Assembly: GCF_904849725.1 (NCBI RefSeq)
Contig: NC_058523.1
Span: forward strand, 204,813,689-204,877,688
Direction of reading: 5' to 3'
Length of the DNA: 64,000 nucleotides
Origin: Hordeum vulgare subsp. vulgare
Taxonomy: Eukaryota > Streptophyta > Magnoliopsida > Poales > Poaceae
Shown: positions 1-10,810 of the stretch, one piece after another
Numbering within the stretch: position 1 is the first letter of the stretch
Layout: each line of letters starts with the position of its first letter
Made by a program: the position numbers and the translations under genes
The notes under the pieces: generated by a model
The model's input: only the letters and a program-made list of their open reading frames with translations
Told to the model about the DNA's origin: nothing
Databases searched by the model: none

Positions 1-2
1 AG

Positions 3-1088
3 AGTAGCAATGATAGCTTGGACATTAATTTTGTTGGTAGGAATAATTTTGGCAACAACAATGCTTTTAGAGGAAACTATGTTCCTAGGACTTTTCCTAG
101 TAATCCCTCTTATAACTTTGGCAACTCCTACAACCATGCTCATGGAAATTACAATAAATTACCCTCTGATCTAGAGAGTAATATCAAAGAGTTTATCAAC
201 TCGCAAAAGATTTTCAATGCGTCCATAGAAGAAAAACTACTCAAAATTGATGATTTGGCTAGGAGCGTTGATAGAATGTCTATTGATATTGATGCTTTGA
301 AAGTTACATGTGCTCCTCCCAAGATCAATATGGATGAAACTTTGAAAGCTATGCGTGTTTCCATGAATGAGAGTAAAGAAAGAACCGCCCAAATTCGTGC
401 TAGACATGAATGGCTTAAAAAGGTGTGTTCTCGTGATGAGAATCACGAAGATCTTAAAGTGCTTGGTGTGACTCCCATTGAATCCTTGTTTTCTAGTGTC
501 AAACCTAATGATGACGGGGCTGGATATGAATCTACCTTGGTTGAAAAACGCCCCTATGATTCAGAGTCTATCTATCTTGATGCTAAAATTATTGAAAGTG
601 GAGTAGAGGATATCAAAACTTTGAGTAGTAATGAAACTACTACTTTAGATTTCAAGGAATTCAATTATGGTAGTTGCTCTTTGATTGAATGTATTTCCTT
701 GATGCAATCCATGCTAAACTCTCCACACGCTTATAGCCAAAACAAAGCCTTTACCGATCACATCGTCGATGCTATGATAAAATATCTTGAATAGAAACTT
801 GAGTTGGAAGTTTCTATTCCTAGAAAGCTTCATGATGAGTGGGAACCTACTATCAAAATGAAAATCAAAAACTATGAATGCAATGCTTTCTGTGATTTGG
901 GTGCTAGTGTTTCCGCGATTCCAAAGTCTTTATGTGATGTTCTAGGCTTTAATGAGATTGAGGAGTGCTCTCTTAATTTGCATCTTGCGGATTCTACTGT
1001 TAAGAAACCCATGGGAAGGATCAATGATGTTCTTATTATTGCAAATAGGAACTATGTAACCGTGGATTTCATTGACGACGATACGTGA
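3..1088 (+). pseudogene. Athila-type gag C-terminus plus aspartic protease relic
   Basis: An open frame runs from the left edge to a TAG at 792-794 and continues in the same frame to a TGA at 1086-1088. The first part has a low-complexity Asn/Gly/Phe-rich stretch (about residues 5-45) then a helical, possibly coiled-coil region, as in the gag C-termini of Athila-like elements. The second part holds the retroviral-type aspartic protease core: active-site motif DLGASV (about 894-911), then IPKSLCDVLGF and the flap-side strand. The protein stops soon after VTVDFI, where related polyproteins go on into reverse transcriptase. Missing RT, RNase H and integrase and the in-frame TAG mark it as non-functional or as part of a structurally non-autonomous family. 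Gag would form the particle and the protease would cleave it. Confidence 0.75.
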
Positions 1089-2090
1089 TTCTATCACCTT
1101 ATGCTTAGCTAAGGGCGTTAAACAACAACGCTTGTTGGGAGGCAACCCAATGAATTTATCTTTGATTTTTGCTTTCTGTTTTGTTGCATACACACCATCA
1201 TAATTCTGTTATGATTGTGTCTTTTGTGTTTGAGCCAAGTAAAACCTTTATGACTAGTTTGGTGATGGTTGTTTGATCCTGCTGGAGAAAGTCAAAAACT
1301 TTTCACTCATGAAATTATTTTTCATTTTTATTCAGAAAAAGCTTTTGAGTTTATTATTTTTGCTGCTGGCTGATATGCCTTTTTTCCAAACTGTCGTAAT
1401 TTTGAAGAATTTTATAAACACCAGAAGTATACGAAGTATACAGATTGCTACAGACTGGTCTGTTTTTGACAGATTCTGTTTTTGTTGTGTTGGTTGCTTG
1501 TTTTGATGAAACTATGGATAGTATCGGGGCGTATTAGCCATGAAAAAAATATAAATAGAAATCAAGTTTTGTACAGTACCTCAAGAGGTGGTAGTTTGTT
1601 TTCTTGTGCTAATGTTATCACGAGTTTCTGTTTAAGTTTTGTGTTGTGAAGTTTTCAAGTTTTGGGTGATGTTCTCATGGACAAAGGGATAAAGAGTGGA
1701 AAGAGCTCAAGCTTGGGGATGCCCAAGGCATCCCAAGCCAAATTCAAGGACACCAAAAAGCCTAAGCTTGGGGATGCCCCGGGAAGGCATCCCCTCTTTC
1801 GTCTTCAATCCATCGGTAACATTACTTGGAGCTATATTTTTATTCACCACATGATATGTGTTTTGCTTGGAGCGTCTTGTATCGTAGGAGTATTTTCTTT
1901 TTGTTGTGTCACAATCATCCTTTCTGCACACCTTTTGAGAGAGACATGCATTCATCGTGAATTTGCTAGAATACTCTTTGAGCTTCGCTTATATCTTTTG
2001 AGTTAGGCAATTTAGCTCACATGTGCTTCACTTATATCTTTTGAGCTAGATAAGTTTGCTCGATGTGCTTCACTTAGATTTTTTTAGAGC
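1089..2090 (+). other. Non-coding 3' region of the Sabrina-like element
   Basis: AT-rich sequence with no credible reading frame. It begins just after the protease stop with a motif containing TTGTTGGGAGGCAACCC, which I recognise from 3' regions of Triticeae Athila-type elements. It contains the twin hairpins at 1711-1794. Short open frames here show no coding pattern. Confidence 0.6.
1711..1794 (+). repeat. Two hairpin-forming copies of a GGGATGCC/GGCATCCC palindrome
   Basis: The first hairpin has arms GGGATGCC (716-723 past 1000) and GGCATCCC (727-734 past 1000) with a 3-nt loop. The second has arms GGGGATGCC (1770-1778) and GGCATCCCC (1786-1794) with a 7-nt loop. Both follow the string AAGCTTGGGGATGC, which recurs immediately before the 3' LTR at about 8213, where it is the likely polypurine tract. 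The role is unknown; an RNA structure in the element transcript is one possibility. Confidence 0.7.
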
Positions 2091-2095
2091 ACGGC

Positions 2096-2593
2096 TGACG
2101 GGGATATAGCCCTAGGGTAGGGTCATAGGCCTGACCAATACGTCCTACCCAAGGGCACCTCATTATTAGTTTAAGGGTTACAAGGGAAATTCCTACTGGA
2201 TCGTGACAACATCTAATCCACTCGGTACGGATCCACTCAGACAAGTACATTCCATCCACTCGGATGACAGTCAACCACTCGGTCGTAGGACTCACTCGGT
2301 CATGCAAATACCAACAGTCGGCAAGACATCTGTAGTGGGCTGACATTATGGCATCAATGCCCCATCTTGTAACATAAGAGGTGAGGAGGTGGTGCACTCT
2401 ATATAAGCCACCCCCCTCCACATAGTCCATGACAGACAAAACAAAGCCTCTCCGGAGCACGAGACGTAGGGTTGTTATCTCCACTGTGAGAGGCCTGAAC
2501 TCGCTAAAACCACCGTGTCACCCATGTGCATCTTGATAGATCATGCTCCGTTATCTTACCCCCCTTTCTACTGTCAGACTTATACCCACGATA
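2096..2593 (+). repeat. 5' LTR of the Tat-type non-autonomous element
   Basis: 498 bp, nearly identical to 5923-6498. A TATA box (TATATAAG) lies at 2400-2407. Compared with the 3' LTR it lacks about 79 bp just downstream of that TATA box. It contains several CCACTCGG motifs. Confidence 0.9.
2400..2407 (+). promoter_or_regulatory. TATA box in 5' LTR
   Basis: TATATAAG with GC-rich flanks, at the same place as in the 3' LTR (6227-6234) and in the related LTR at 53437-53444. The missing 79 bp begins about 20 bp downstream, so the original transcription start region is probably altered. Confidence 0.65.
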
Positions 2594-2595
2594 GT

Positions 2596-2613
2596 TGGCG
2601 CCCACCGTGGGGC
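2596..2613 (+). other. Primer-binding site
   Basis: TGGCGCCCACCGTGGGGC starts 2 bases after the LTR end. The first half matches the primer-binding site of the Tat element at 53647-53664. This is where a host tRNA 3' end would prime minus-strand synthesis. Confidence 0.75.
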
Positions 2614-3719
2614 GTGGCGTCTATCAAGCCATGATGCATATGGTTATTTTTCATCGTCGTGAGCCTCATGGTCGTCATGCGTGGCCGCTGGCATCGTCTG
2701 GCTCGTCGTCGTCATGCGCGGCCACCAGCGTCCTTCGCCTCATCGTCGTCACGGGCGGCCACCGGCGTCCCGTCGTCGTTACGTGTTGCTGCCGGCGTCG
2801 TCCATCTCATTGTCGTCATCATCGACATGGACACAACGGCCATCGACGTCGTCCGCACTCTCGTCATCATCGACATCGGCACAACCGACTGCATATCGTG
2901 TGCGACGTCGTCGTCGAGCATCCACGCACGACTATAGGCACCGCCCGTCTCATCATCATGATGCGCGGCCGCCACCGGCGGCCGCGTGGGTATCGTCCTC
3001 AACCAGGTCGTTGAGCCCGCATGCACGACTTCCGACACCGTTCGCCTCGTCGTCAACTCTAGCCTTGTGTTCTCGGCCACTCGGGGGCGACCTCCGCGAT
3101 GGAAGCATCGACGCCGCGCAACGTGGGCGTGTAGCGCTGCTTCCTCCGACGCTGGTTGCCGGCAAGGCCTCCTGGCCGAGGCACACAACAACGACGCCTT
3201 ACGAATTAGCCTTGGCTTGCAAGCTGCAACCGACGACCGTTCAATGCTGTTACTTTGTTATCTTCCTTGATTAATTGACCGCATGCAGAAAAAAAGGAAC
3301 GGAAGGAGAGTTACCATGCACACCCGTACGCAACTCCACCGGCAATCATTAGTTGCATGCCTAACGTGGGTCTTCCAATTCCTTGAAGCATGGGTGGACC
3401 GTTTCATTAAGGTATAATCGCCTCATTATGTGGCTAATTGCATGGGTGGACCGTTTCATTAAGGTATAATCGCCTCATTATGTGGCTAATTGGTGAGTAT
3501 TCCCAACGTCAATTACCTATTTATTGTAGCGTTAACAAGCATGCTCCTTTCGCGCCAATTAATTTGTACATGCATGCATATATTACCACCCAGCGTTTAA
3601 TCCGGCTAATTAGCATCAATACACGGTCGTTTTTGTCCGGCACAAAGAATAGTGGCTATACTTGCTAACTTGCAGGGTCACTCGGCTAACCGGAAACCAG
3701 ATTATCCCTATAACTAAGA
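2614..3719 (+). other. GC-rich non-coding interior, no gag
   Basis: 2640-3200 is a low-complexity run of CGTCGTC/CATCGTC-like triplets. It gives open frames on both strands in several phases, which marks compositional bias rather than coding. A tandem duplication of about 41 bp (GCATGGGTGGACCGTTTC...) is visible at 3389-3470. I found no gag homology. Confidence 0.55.
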
Positions 3720-4310
3720 GACTCGTCACTCGGACAACAAAACATCCACATGACAGCACCGCGCGTCGCTACACAACGGGACGCGACATCATCACTCAGT
3801 CGAAGGCATCGTCATCACTCGGCTGCTCTGCGCGTCGTCACTCGGTCGGACGCGCGTTGTTGCTCGGTCGGACGCGCGTCGTCATCACTCGGCTGCCGTG
3901 CACATCGTTGTTGAGTTAGACGTGCGCCGTCATCACTCGGCAGCTCCGCGCATCGCCTCTCAGCCAGACGCTCCATCGTCACTCGGCCGCTCCGTGCACC
4001 GTCACTCTACAACACGCGTCATCATCACTCGGCCGCCCTGCATGCTGTCACTCAGTCGGACGTGTCATCAGCGCTCGGCCGCCCTGCCTGTCGTCACTCG
4101 GCTGGAGACTCTTTCGTCACTCGGCAGCTTCGCGTGCCATCACTCGGCTGGAGGCTCCTTCGTCACTTGTTTGCTCTGTGCGTCCTCTCTCGGCCGCCCC
4201 GCGTGTCGCCACTCAGCTAGACGCGTCTTCATCGCTTGACCGCCCAACATGTCGCCACTCAACTGGACGTGTCTACTTCGCTCGACCGCCCCGCGCGTCG
4301 TCAGGCAGCT
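3720..4310 (+). repeat. Degenerate ACTCGG-rich short-period repeat
   Basis: Imperfect units built around GTCACTCGG and CCGCCCCGCG recur roughly every 25-40 bp. A similar stretch resumes at 4780-4940, just before the ordered 69-bp array. There is no coding signal. It may be the decayed flank of the same array. Confidence 0.6.
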
Positions 4311-4939
4311 AAGTCATTTTTTCACAGACTGCATTCTATTAAATAATCGTTTCTACATTACCGAGTGTCGAGGAAGTCGCACATGACGTTCACTCGGAGG
4401 CCACGCCACTGAGTGTACCTCTGCACTCGGTTGTTTATTTTTATGTGGGAACACTTCACTTCCGCTCCGTTTGGGTCCAGTACTCAAACGAGTTCAGCCG
4501 GATCCTTCACTCTTTTAGACTCTTGCTGGTTCCGAACCAGCAATCACGTGGCACACCCAGCGGGTGTCTATGGGTGCAATTTACACAAACTATTTTAGAA
4601 AAGATCATATTACTTTGATAATTTTTTATGCTGGCTTGTGCTATTTTTCATACACAGGTTACTCGACGCATCCGTGCGCCATCCTCATCACTGCTCAGGC
4701 TCAGTCGCCGCAACGATCATTCTTGCGTTTTCACGTGTTCACAAGCCTCTACAATGACGTACTGGACACGGCCGCCCCGCGTGCCGTCGGTGGGTCGGAC
4801 GCCTCCTCAACATACATCAGTTGGCCGCCCCGCGCGTTGCCACTCAGCCAGAATCGTCTACCTCACTCGGATGCCATGCGCATCGCCACTCCGTGTGGCA
4901 TGTCTTCATCACTCGGACGCCCCGCGCGCCACCGCTCGG

Positions 4940-5465
4940 CTTAGCTGCGACTCCGTATCGCCTAAGTTAAAAACAACTCCGAGTGCGGACATGCTCCACA
5001 CTCGGGAACTTAGCCGCGACTCCATATCGCCTAAGTTAAAAACAACTCCGAGTGCGGACATGCTCCACGCTCGGGGACTTAGCTGCGACTCTGTATCGCC
5101 TAAGTTAAAAACAACTTCGAGTGCGGACATGCTCCACACTCGGGGGCTTAGCTGCGACTCCGTATCGCCGAAGTTAAAAACAACTCCGAGTGTGGACATG
5201 CTCCACACTCGAGGACTTAGCTGCGACTTCGTATCGCCTAAGTTAAAAACAACTCCGAGTGCGGACATGCTCCGCACTCGGAGGCTTAGCTGCGACTCTG
5301 TATCGCCTAAGTTAAAACAGCTCCGAGTACGGACTTGCTCCACACTCGGGGGCTTAGCTGCGGCTCCATATCGCCTAAGTTAAAAACTACTCCGAGTACA
5401 GACACGCTCCACACTCGGGAACTTAGCTGCGACCCAGTATCGCCTAAGTTAAGAAAACTCTTAGA
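4940..5465 (+). repeat. 69-bp tandem array, 8 units, hairpin-forming
   Basis: Units begin CTTAGCTGCGA at 4940, 5009, 5078, 5147, 5216, 5285, 5353 and 5422 (period 69, once 68). Each unit has two inverted repeats. The first is ACTTAG..GCGA against TCGC..CTAAGT. The second is CTCCGAGTG..GGA against TCC..CACTCGGGG. The unit is homologous to the 70-bp unit at 59718-60490. Long open frames across it on both strands are by-products of a period divisible by 3. Confidence 0.9.
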
Positions 5466-5922
5466 GACTTGACTTTGATCTAGAAATCATATAATGCAGA
5501 TACAACAAACATTCAACATAACGAGCATTGGATGACTTAAACCCTCTGCCGGACTCATCTAGTTCGACAGAGGCTCGGGGACTACACCCAGTGGGTGCAC
5601 TTAGCGTGCCCCCACTAGAAGAGAAAAACAAAAAAGAAACATTCTGCTTGGTCAGGTCCACCAACAACATCCAAGTTCAACAGATTCCAACCGACTACCA
5701 GCAGTCAGTCAGAGTCTCAAGATCATGTTGGGCACTCGGATCTACTTCAATTCTTAAGTTCACTCGGACGTACTACTCAGCGGAATCGATCAGGGCGAAT
5801 GATGAAGACTTCAATCAATGCATAATTTTGCAAGGCCCTGAAGCACGTTCAAATTCGGTCTGCTGCTACAATATTTACAACGACACCTTCACCACTCGGA
5901 CCCTGATCCATTCGCGGGCTAA
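5466..5922 (+). other. 3' end of interior with antisense-intron-like motif
   Basis: No protein is recognised. Around 5573-5622 lies a CGGGGACTACACCC / GTGGGTGCACT / CCCCCAC motif that matches the repeated motif in intron 4 of the antisense gene (about 61972 and 62236). This suggests the element descends from a Tat element and kept part of its 3' region. No clear polypurine tract is visible before 5923. Confidence 0.55.
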
Positions 5923-6498
5923 TGACGGGGATATAGCCCTAGGGTAGGGTCATAGGTCTGACCAATACGTCCTACCCAAGGGTACCTCATTATTAGTTTA
6001 AGGGTTACAAGGGAAATTCCTACTGGATCGTGACAACATCTAATCCACTCGGTACGGATCCACTCAGACAAGTACATTCCATCCACTCGGATGACAGTCA
6101 ACCACGCCGCCGTATGACTCACTCGGTCATGCAAATACCAACAGTCGGCAAGACATATGTAGTGGGCTGACATTATGGCATCAATGCCCCATCTTGTAAC
6201 ATAAGAGGTGAGGAGGTGGCGCACTCTATATAAGCCACCCCCTCCACATAGCTAGGGGTCTTCTTCTTCTCCCCTGGCGGGCTCATTCCTTCCCTGGAGC
6301 TCTGGCTCTCTCTATACCATGTAACTCATGTCCATGACAGACAAAACAAAGCCTCTCCGGAGCACGAGACGTAGGGTTGTTATCTCCACTGTGAGAGGCC
6401 TGAACTCGCTAAAACCACCGTGTCACCCATGTGCACCTTGATAGATCATGCTCCGTTATCTTACCCCCCTTTCTACTGTCAGACTTATACTCACGACA
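5923..6498 (+). repeat. 3' LTR of the Tat-type non-autonomous element
   Basis: 576 bp with TATATAAG at 6227-6234. It contains about 79 bp after the TATA box that the 5' LTR lacks. It ends ACGACA and is followed by the duplication ACGGC. Confidence 0.9.
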
Positions 6499-6503
6499 AC
6501 GGC

Positions 6504-8226
6504 GGTGTTATATTTTGGAGAAATAAGAACTCTCGATCTTCACTTATATCTTTTTGAGAGTGATCTCTCTGAGTAACTTGGTAGTTGGCTTGTGCTATGA
6601 AAGTAGTCCCAAAGGTGATAGGTACCCAAAGAGGATACAATAAAACTTCCATCTTCATGTGCATTGATTAGAAAGAGAAGTTTGATTCCTCTCAAATAGT
6701 TATGTTAGTAGGGTGTTGTGAATCTAGAAATACTTGTGTTGAAGTTAGTGATTCCAGTAACATGGACGTATGGTGAACCGCTGTGTTAGGAAGTCGGGTC
6801 ATAATTGATCTATTGATTGTCATCCTTTGTGTTGCGGTCGGGATAGCGCGATGGTTAACACCTACCAACCCTTCCCCTAGGAGTATGCGTTTAGCACTTT
6901 GTTTCGATTTCTAATAAAAACTTTCGCAATAAGTATGTGAGTTCTTCATGACTAATGTGAGTCCATGGTATAGATGCACTTTCACCTTCCACCATTGCTA
7001 GCCTCTCTAGTGCCGCTGAACTTTCGCCGGTGCACAAACCCACCATATGCCTTCCTCAAAATAGCCACCATACCTACCTATTATGGCATTTTCATAGCCA
7101 TTCCAAGATATATTGCCATGCAACTCCCATCGTTCTGTCTCATGACATGTGCCGTCACTTTCATATTGCCTTTGCATGATCGTAATATAGCTAGCGAGAT
7201 GTTTTTAACGTCATACGCCAAGCTAGATCGTTGCACATCCTGGTACACTGCCGGAGGCATTTCCTATAGAGTCATCATCGTTCTACGCATCGAGCTGTGA
7301 GTAAATTAAAGTGTGATGATCATCATTATTAGAGCATTGTCCCATGTGAGGAAATTAAAAAAAAGAGGCCAAAGTTTCCCACAAAAAAAAGAGATATGGA
7401 AAGAGGCCAAAGAGCCCAAACAAATAAAAAAGAGAAAAGGAGAGAAGGGACAATGCTACTATATTTTCCACACTTGTGCTTCATAATAGCACCATGTTCT
7501 TCATGATTGAGAGTCTCTTGTTTTGACACTACCATATGCTAGTGGGAATCTTCATTATATAACTTGGCTTGTATATTCCAATGATGGGCTTCCTCAAAAT
7601 TGCCCTAGGTCTCCGTGAGCAAGCAAGTTGGATGCACACCCACTAGTTCTCCTTTTGAGCTTTCACATACTTTAGCTCTAAGTGCATCCATTGCATGGTA
7701 ATCCCTACTCTTTCACATTGATATCTATTAATGGGCATCTCCATAGCCCTTTGATACGCCGAGTCGATGTGACCATCTCCTCCTTTTTGTCTCACAACCT
7801 CCACCACACTCTATTCCACCTATAGTACTATATCCATGGCTCACGCTCATGTATTGCGTGAGAGTTGAAAAAGGTTTGAGAAAGTAAGAGTGCGAAAACA
7901 ATTACTTGGCCAATACCGGGGTTGTGCATGATTTAAATTAGTTGTGTGGGGATGATGGAGCATGGCCAGACTATATGATTTTGTAGGGATAACTTTCTTT
8001 TGGCCTTGTTATTTTCAAAATTCATGATTACCTTGCTAGTTTGCTTTAAGTATTATTGTTTACATGTCAATAGAAAACTATTGTTTTGAATCTTACGGAT
8101 CTGAACATTCATGTCATGTGAAAGAAGTTACAAAGGACAAATATGCTAGGCAGCATTCCACATCAAAAATTCTGTCTTTATCACTTCCCCACTCGAGGAC
8201 AAGCAAGAGTTAAGCTTGGGGATGCT
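6504..8226 (+). other. Sabrina-like 3' non-coding region, second half, with polypurine tract
   Basis: AT-rich, no credible gene. Purine-rich runs lie at 7350-7460. The last bases before the LTR, AAGCTTGGGGATGC (about 8212-8225), are the likely polypurine tract. The sequence 6504-6600 continues that left of 2091, as expected for an interrupted element. Confidence 0.65.
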
Positions 8227-9719
8227 TGATACGTCTCCAACGTATCTACAATTTTTGATGGTTCCATGCTATTATCTTGTCAAACTTTGGATGTTTTGTA
8301 TGCCTTTTATATATTTTTTGGGACTAACTTATTAACTCAGTGCCAAGTGCCAGTTCTTGTTTTTTCCGTGTTTTTGACCCTTTTCACAGGAGAATATTAA
8401 ACGGAGTCCAAACGGAATAAAACCTCTGAAAATATTTTTTTCTGGAACAGAAGATACGCAGGGGCGTGAGAACCAAGGCAGAGACCACCAGGGGAGGCCA
8501 CAAGCCCCCAAGGCGCGGCCAGGGGGGCCCGCACCTAGCAAGCTTGTGGCCCCCCTGTGGCTCGTCTGCCCTACCTCTTCCGCCTATAAATTCCTGAAAA
8601 ATCCAAAACTACGCGAGAGATCCACAAAAATACTTTTGCGCCGCCGCAAGCTTCTGTCTCCGCAAGATCTCATCTGGGGCATGTTCTGGTGCCCTGCCGG
8701 AGGGGGGATTCGGATATGGAGGGCTTATTCATCAACACCATTGCCTCTCCGATGATGCGTGAGTAGTTCACCATAGACCTTTGGGTCCATAGCTAGTAGC
8801 TTGATGGCTTCTTCTCTCTCTTGGATCTTCAATACAAAGTTCTCCTTGATCTTCATGGAGATCTATCTGATGTGTTTGTCGAGATCCGATGAATTCTGGA
8901 TTTATGATCAGATTATCTATGAATCTTATTTGAGTTTCTTATGATCTCTTATATGCATGATTTCATATGCTTGTAATTCTCTTCGAGTTGTGGGTTTTGT
9001 TTGGCCAACTTGATCTATGATTCTTGCAATGGGAGAAGTGCTTGGTTTTGGGTTCATACCGTGCAGTGACCTCTCCCAGTGAGAGAAGGGGCAGCGAGGC
9101 ACGCATCGTGTTGTTGCCATCAAGGGTAAAAAGATGGGGTTTATATCTATTGCATGAATTTATCCCTCTACATCATGTCATCTTGCTTAAGGCGTTACTC
9201 TGTTCGTCATGAACTCAATAAACTCGATGCATGCTGGATAGCGGTCGATGTGTGGAGTAATAGTAGTAGATGCAGACAGTATCGGTCTACTTGTCTCGGA
9301 CGTGATGCCTATATGTATGATAATTGCCTTAGATATCGTCATGACTTTGCGCGGTTCTATCAATTTCTCGACAGTAATTCGTTCACCCATCGTAATATTT
9401 GCTATTTTGAGAGAAGCCTCTAGTGAACACTATGGCCCCCGGGTCTACTTCACATCATATTGTCAGCCTTACACTTTTACTTCGTTGCACTTTCCACCTT
9501 CAGATCTCACTTTGCAATCAATCTTGAAGGGATTGACAACCCCTTTATATCATTGGGTGCAAGCTCGTTTGTGTTTGCGCAGGTACTCTGCACACTTGGC
9601 TTGATTCTCCTACTAGATTAATACCTTGGTTCTCAAACTAAGGGAAATACTTACTGCTACTGTGCCGCGTCACCCTTTCCTCTTCAAGGGAAAAACCAAC
9701 GCAAGCTCAAGAGGTAGCA
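8227..9719 (+). repeat. 3' LTR of the Sabrina-like element
   Basis: Starts TGATACGTCTCCAACG and ends GGTAGCA, 1493 bp. A TATA-like CTATAAATT at about 8583 is followed by sequence typical of Triticeae Athila-type LTR leaders. The junction at 9719/9720 is fixed by where similarity to the second copy of the interrupted LARD LTR (16970) begins. Confidence 0.85.
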
Positions 9720-10794
9720 CTACCCGGGGCAACTCAGCGTCTGGCGTGGTAACCATAGCTCATCCGGTGTGACCTGAGAAAGAGATACGCGGCTCCTATC
9801 GGGATTGTCGGCATGTCGGGCGGCCTTGCTGGACTTGGTTTATCTTTCTCGAGCGTCTTGTGCGAGGGATTCTAAGGATACTTCGGGCTATCTCAAAGTT
9901 GAGGTTTTCCAATAGGAACCCGAGGAGATCACGGGTTATCCCTGCTCGAGGTCATTCCGGTGCAGCGTGTGGTAGTTTGTGATGGACTAGCTAGAGCACC
10001 CCTGCAGGGTTAAATATTTCGGAAAGCCGTGTCCGAGTGTTATGTGGCAACGTGGAAACTTTGTTTAACATCCGATTCTAGATAAATTGAAGTAAACTTA
10101 TATAAAACGTGCCAACTGAGTGCGTAACCGTGATTGTCTCTTTTGTGAGCTCCTTCTATGATCGAGGACACGGTGGGGTTATGTCTGACGTAAGTAGGTA
10201 TTCAGGATCATTCATTTGATCATCAGTAGTTCACGTCCGTTATGCGTAGATCATCCCTCTCTTTATTCTTGTACTCGTAAGTTAGCCACCTCAAATAAAT
10301 GCTTAGTCGTTTGCTGCAGCCTTACCACTTAACCACACCTCACCCATTAAGCTTTGCTAGTCTTGATACCTTTGAAAATGAGATTGCTGAGTCCCTGTGG
10401 CTCACAGATTAGTACAACACCAGTTGCAGGTACAGGTAAAGCGATACTCTGACGTGAGCCGATGATTGTTCTATTTGAAGTTTCTTCTTCTTCTTCTTCA
10501 TCGATCTAGGATGGGTTCTAGGCCGTCAGCCTAGGATAGCAAGGATGGACGTTGTTCTTTTACTGTTTGTTTTCGTCCGTAGATGGACCGTGCACTTCTT
10601 CATGATGATTGTATGTATTGTACTGATGTGAATCTGATATAGCCTGTGGCGAGTGTAAGCCAACTCCTTATACTCAGCTTCTTAGTACATGTACTTGTAA
10701 TGATATCCATTCTTGCGAAACGACGAGATGCGTTTCTATCCCTGTCAAGGCCCTCGCGCCAAAATAAGGATAGGAACGCATCTTGGGTGTTACA
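9720..10794 (+). repeat. LARD1 5' LTR, last 1.07 kb
   Basis: Aligns to 16970-18035 with scattered substitutions and small indels. Near 10197-10225 the two copies differ structurally: the 3' copy has a short duplication of GTATGACGTAAGTAGG where this copy has unrelated sequence. Ends TGGGTGTTACA. Confidence 0.85.
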
Positions 10795-10797
10795 AGT

Positions 10798-10810
10798 TGG
10801 TATCAGAGCA
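10798..10810 (+). other. Primer-binding site (initiator Met tRNA type)
   Basis: TGGTATCAGAGCA begins 3 bases after the LTR end, the standard position. The leader after it resembles that of LARD2 (37253 onward): both read on through a string containing AAAACTGCTTT. Confidence 0.85.

Larger units (their letters stand above)
2096..6498 (+). mobile_element. Tat-type non-autonomous gypsy element, 4.4 kb
   Basis: Two LTRs (2096-2593 and 5923-6498) begin TGACGGGGATATAGCCC and end in ACGATA or ACGACA. The duplication ACGGC lies at 2091-2095 and 6499-6503, so the insertion is complete. A primer-binding site follows the 5' LTR. The interior has no gag or pol. It consists of GC-rich low-complexity sequence, a degenerate ACTCGG-rich array, a 69-bp tandem array, and a short motif resembling the antisense-gene intron of the Tat element at 53087-64000. 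By eye the LTRs differ at about 11 of roughly 500 aligned bases plus a 79-bp length difference. It probably depends on a related autonomous element for gag and pol. Confidence 0.9.
1..9719 (+). mobile_element. Sabrina/WHAM-like gypsy retrotransposon, right part
   Basis: The element enters from the left edge with a gag/protease relic, continues through a long non-coding 3' region, and ends in a 1.49 kb LTR (8227-9719) beginning TGATACGTCTCC and ending in CA. A younger element occupies 2096-6498, flanked by the duplication ACGGC. Removing it joins the two halves of the non-coding region. The 5' LTR lies outside the window. The sequence at 9720 onward continues a long LTR whose second copy is intact at 16970, so this element was inserted into that older LTR. 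I see no reverse transcriptase or integrase; the protease reading frame runs directly into 3' non-coding sequence, so it looks non-autonomous. The family name is tentative. Confidence 0.8.

Noticed and set aside
2595..3274. Overlapping open frames on both strands in the small Tat-type element
   Set aside because: Driven by CGTCGTC-like low complexity; no gag signature in any frame.
4628..5383. 251-codon open frame and the opposing 144-codon frame
   Set aside because: They read through the 69-bp tandem array. A period divisible by 3 keeps any frame open; the protein is only a translation of the repeat.
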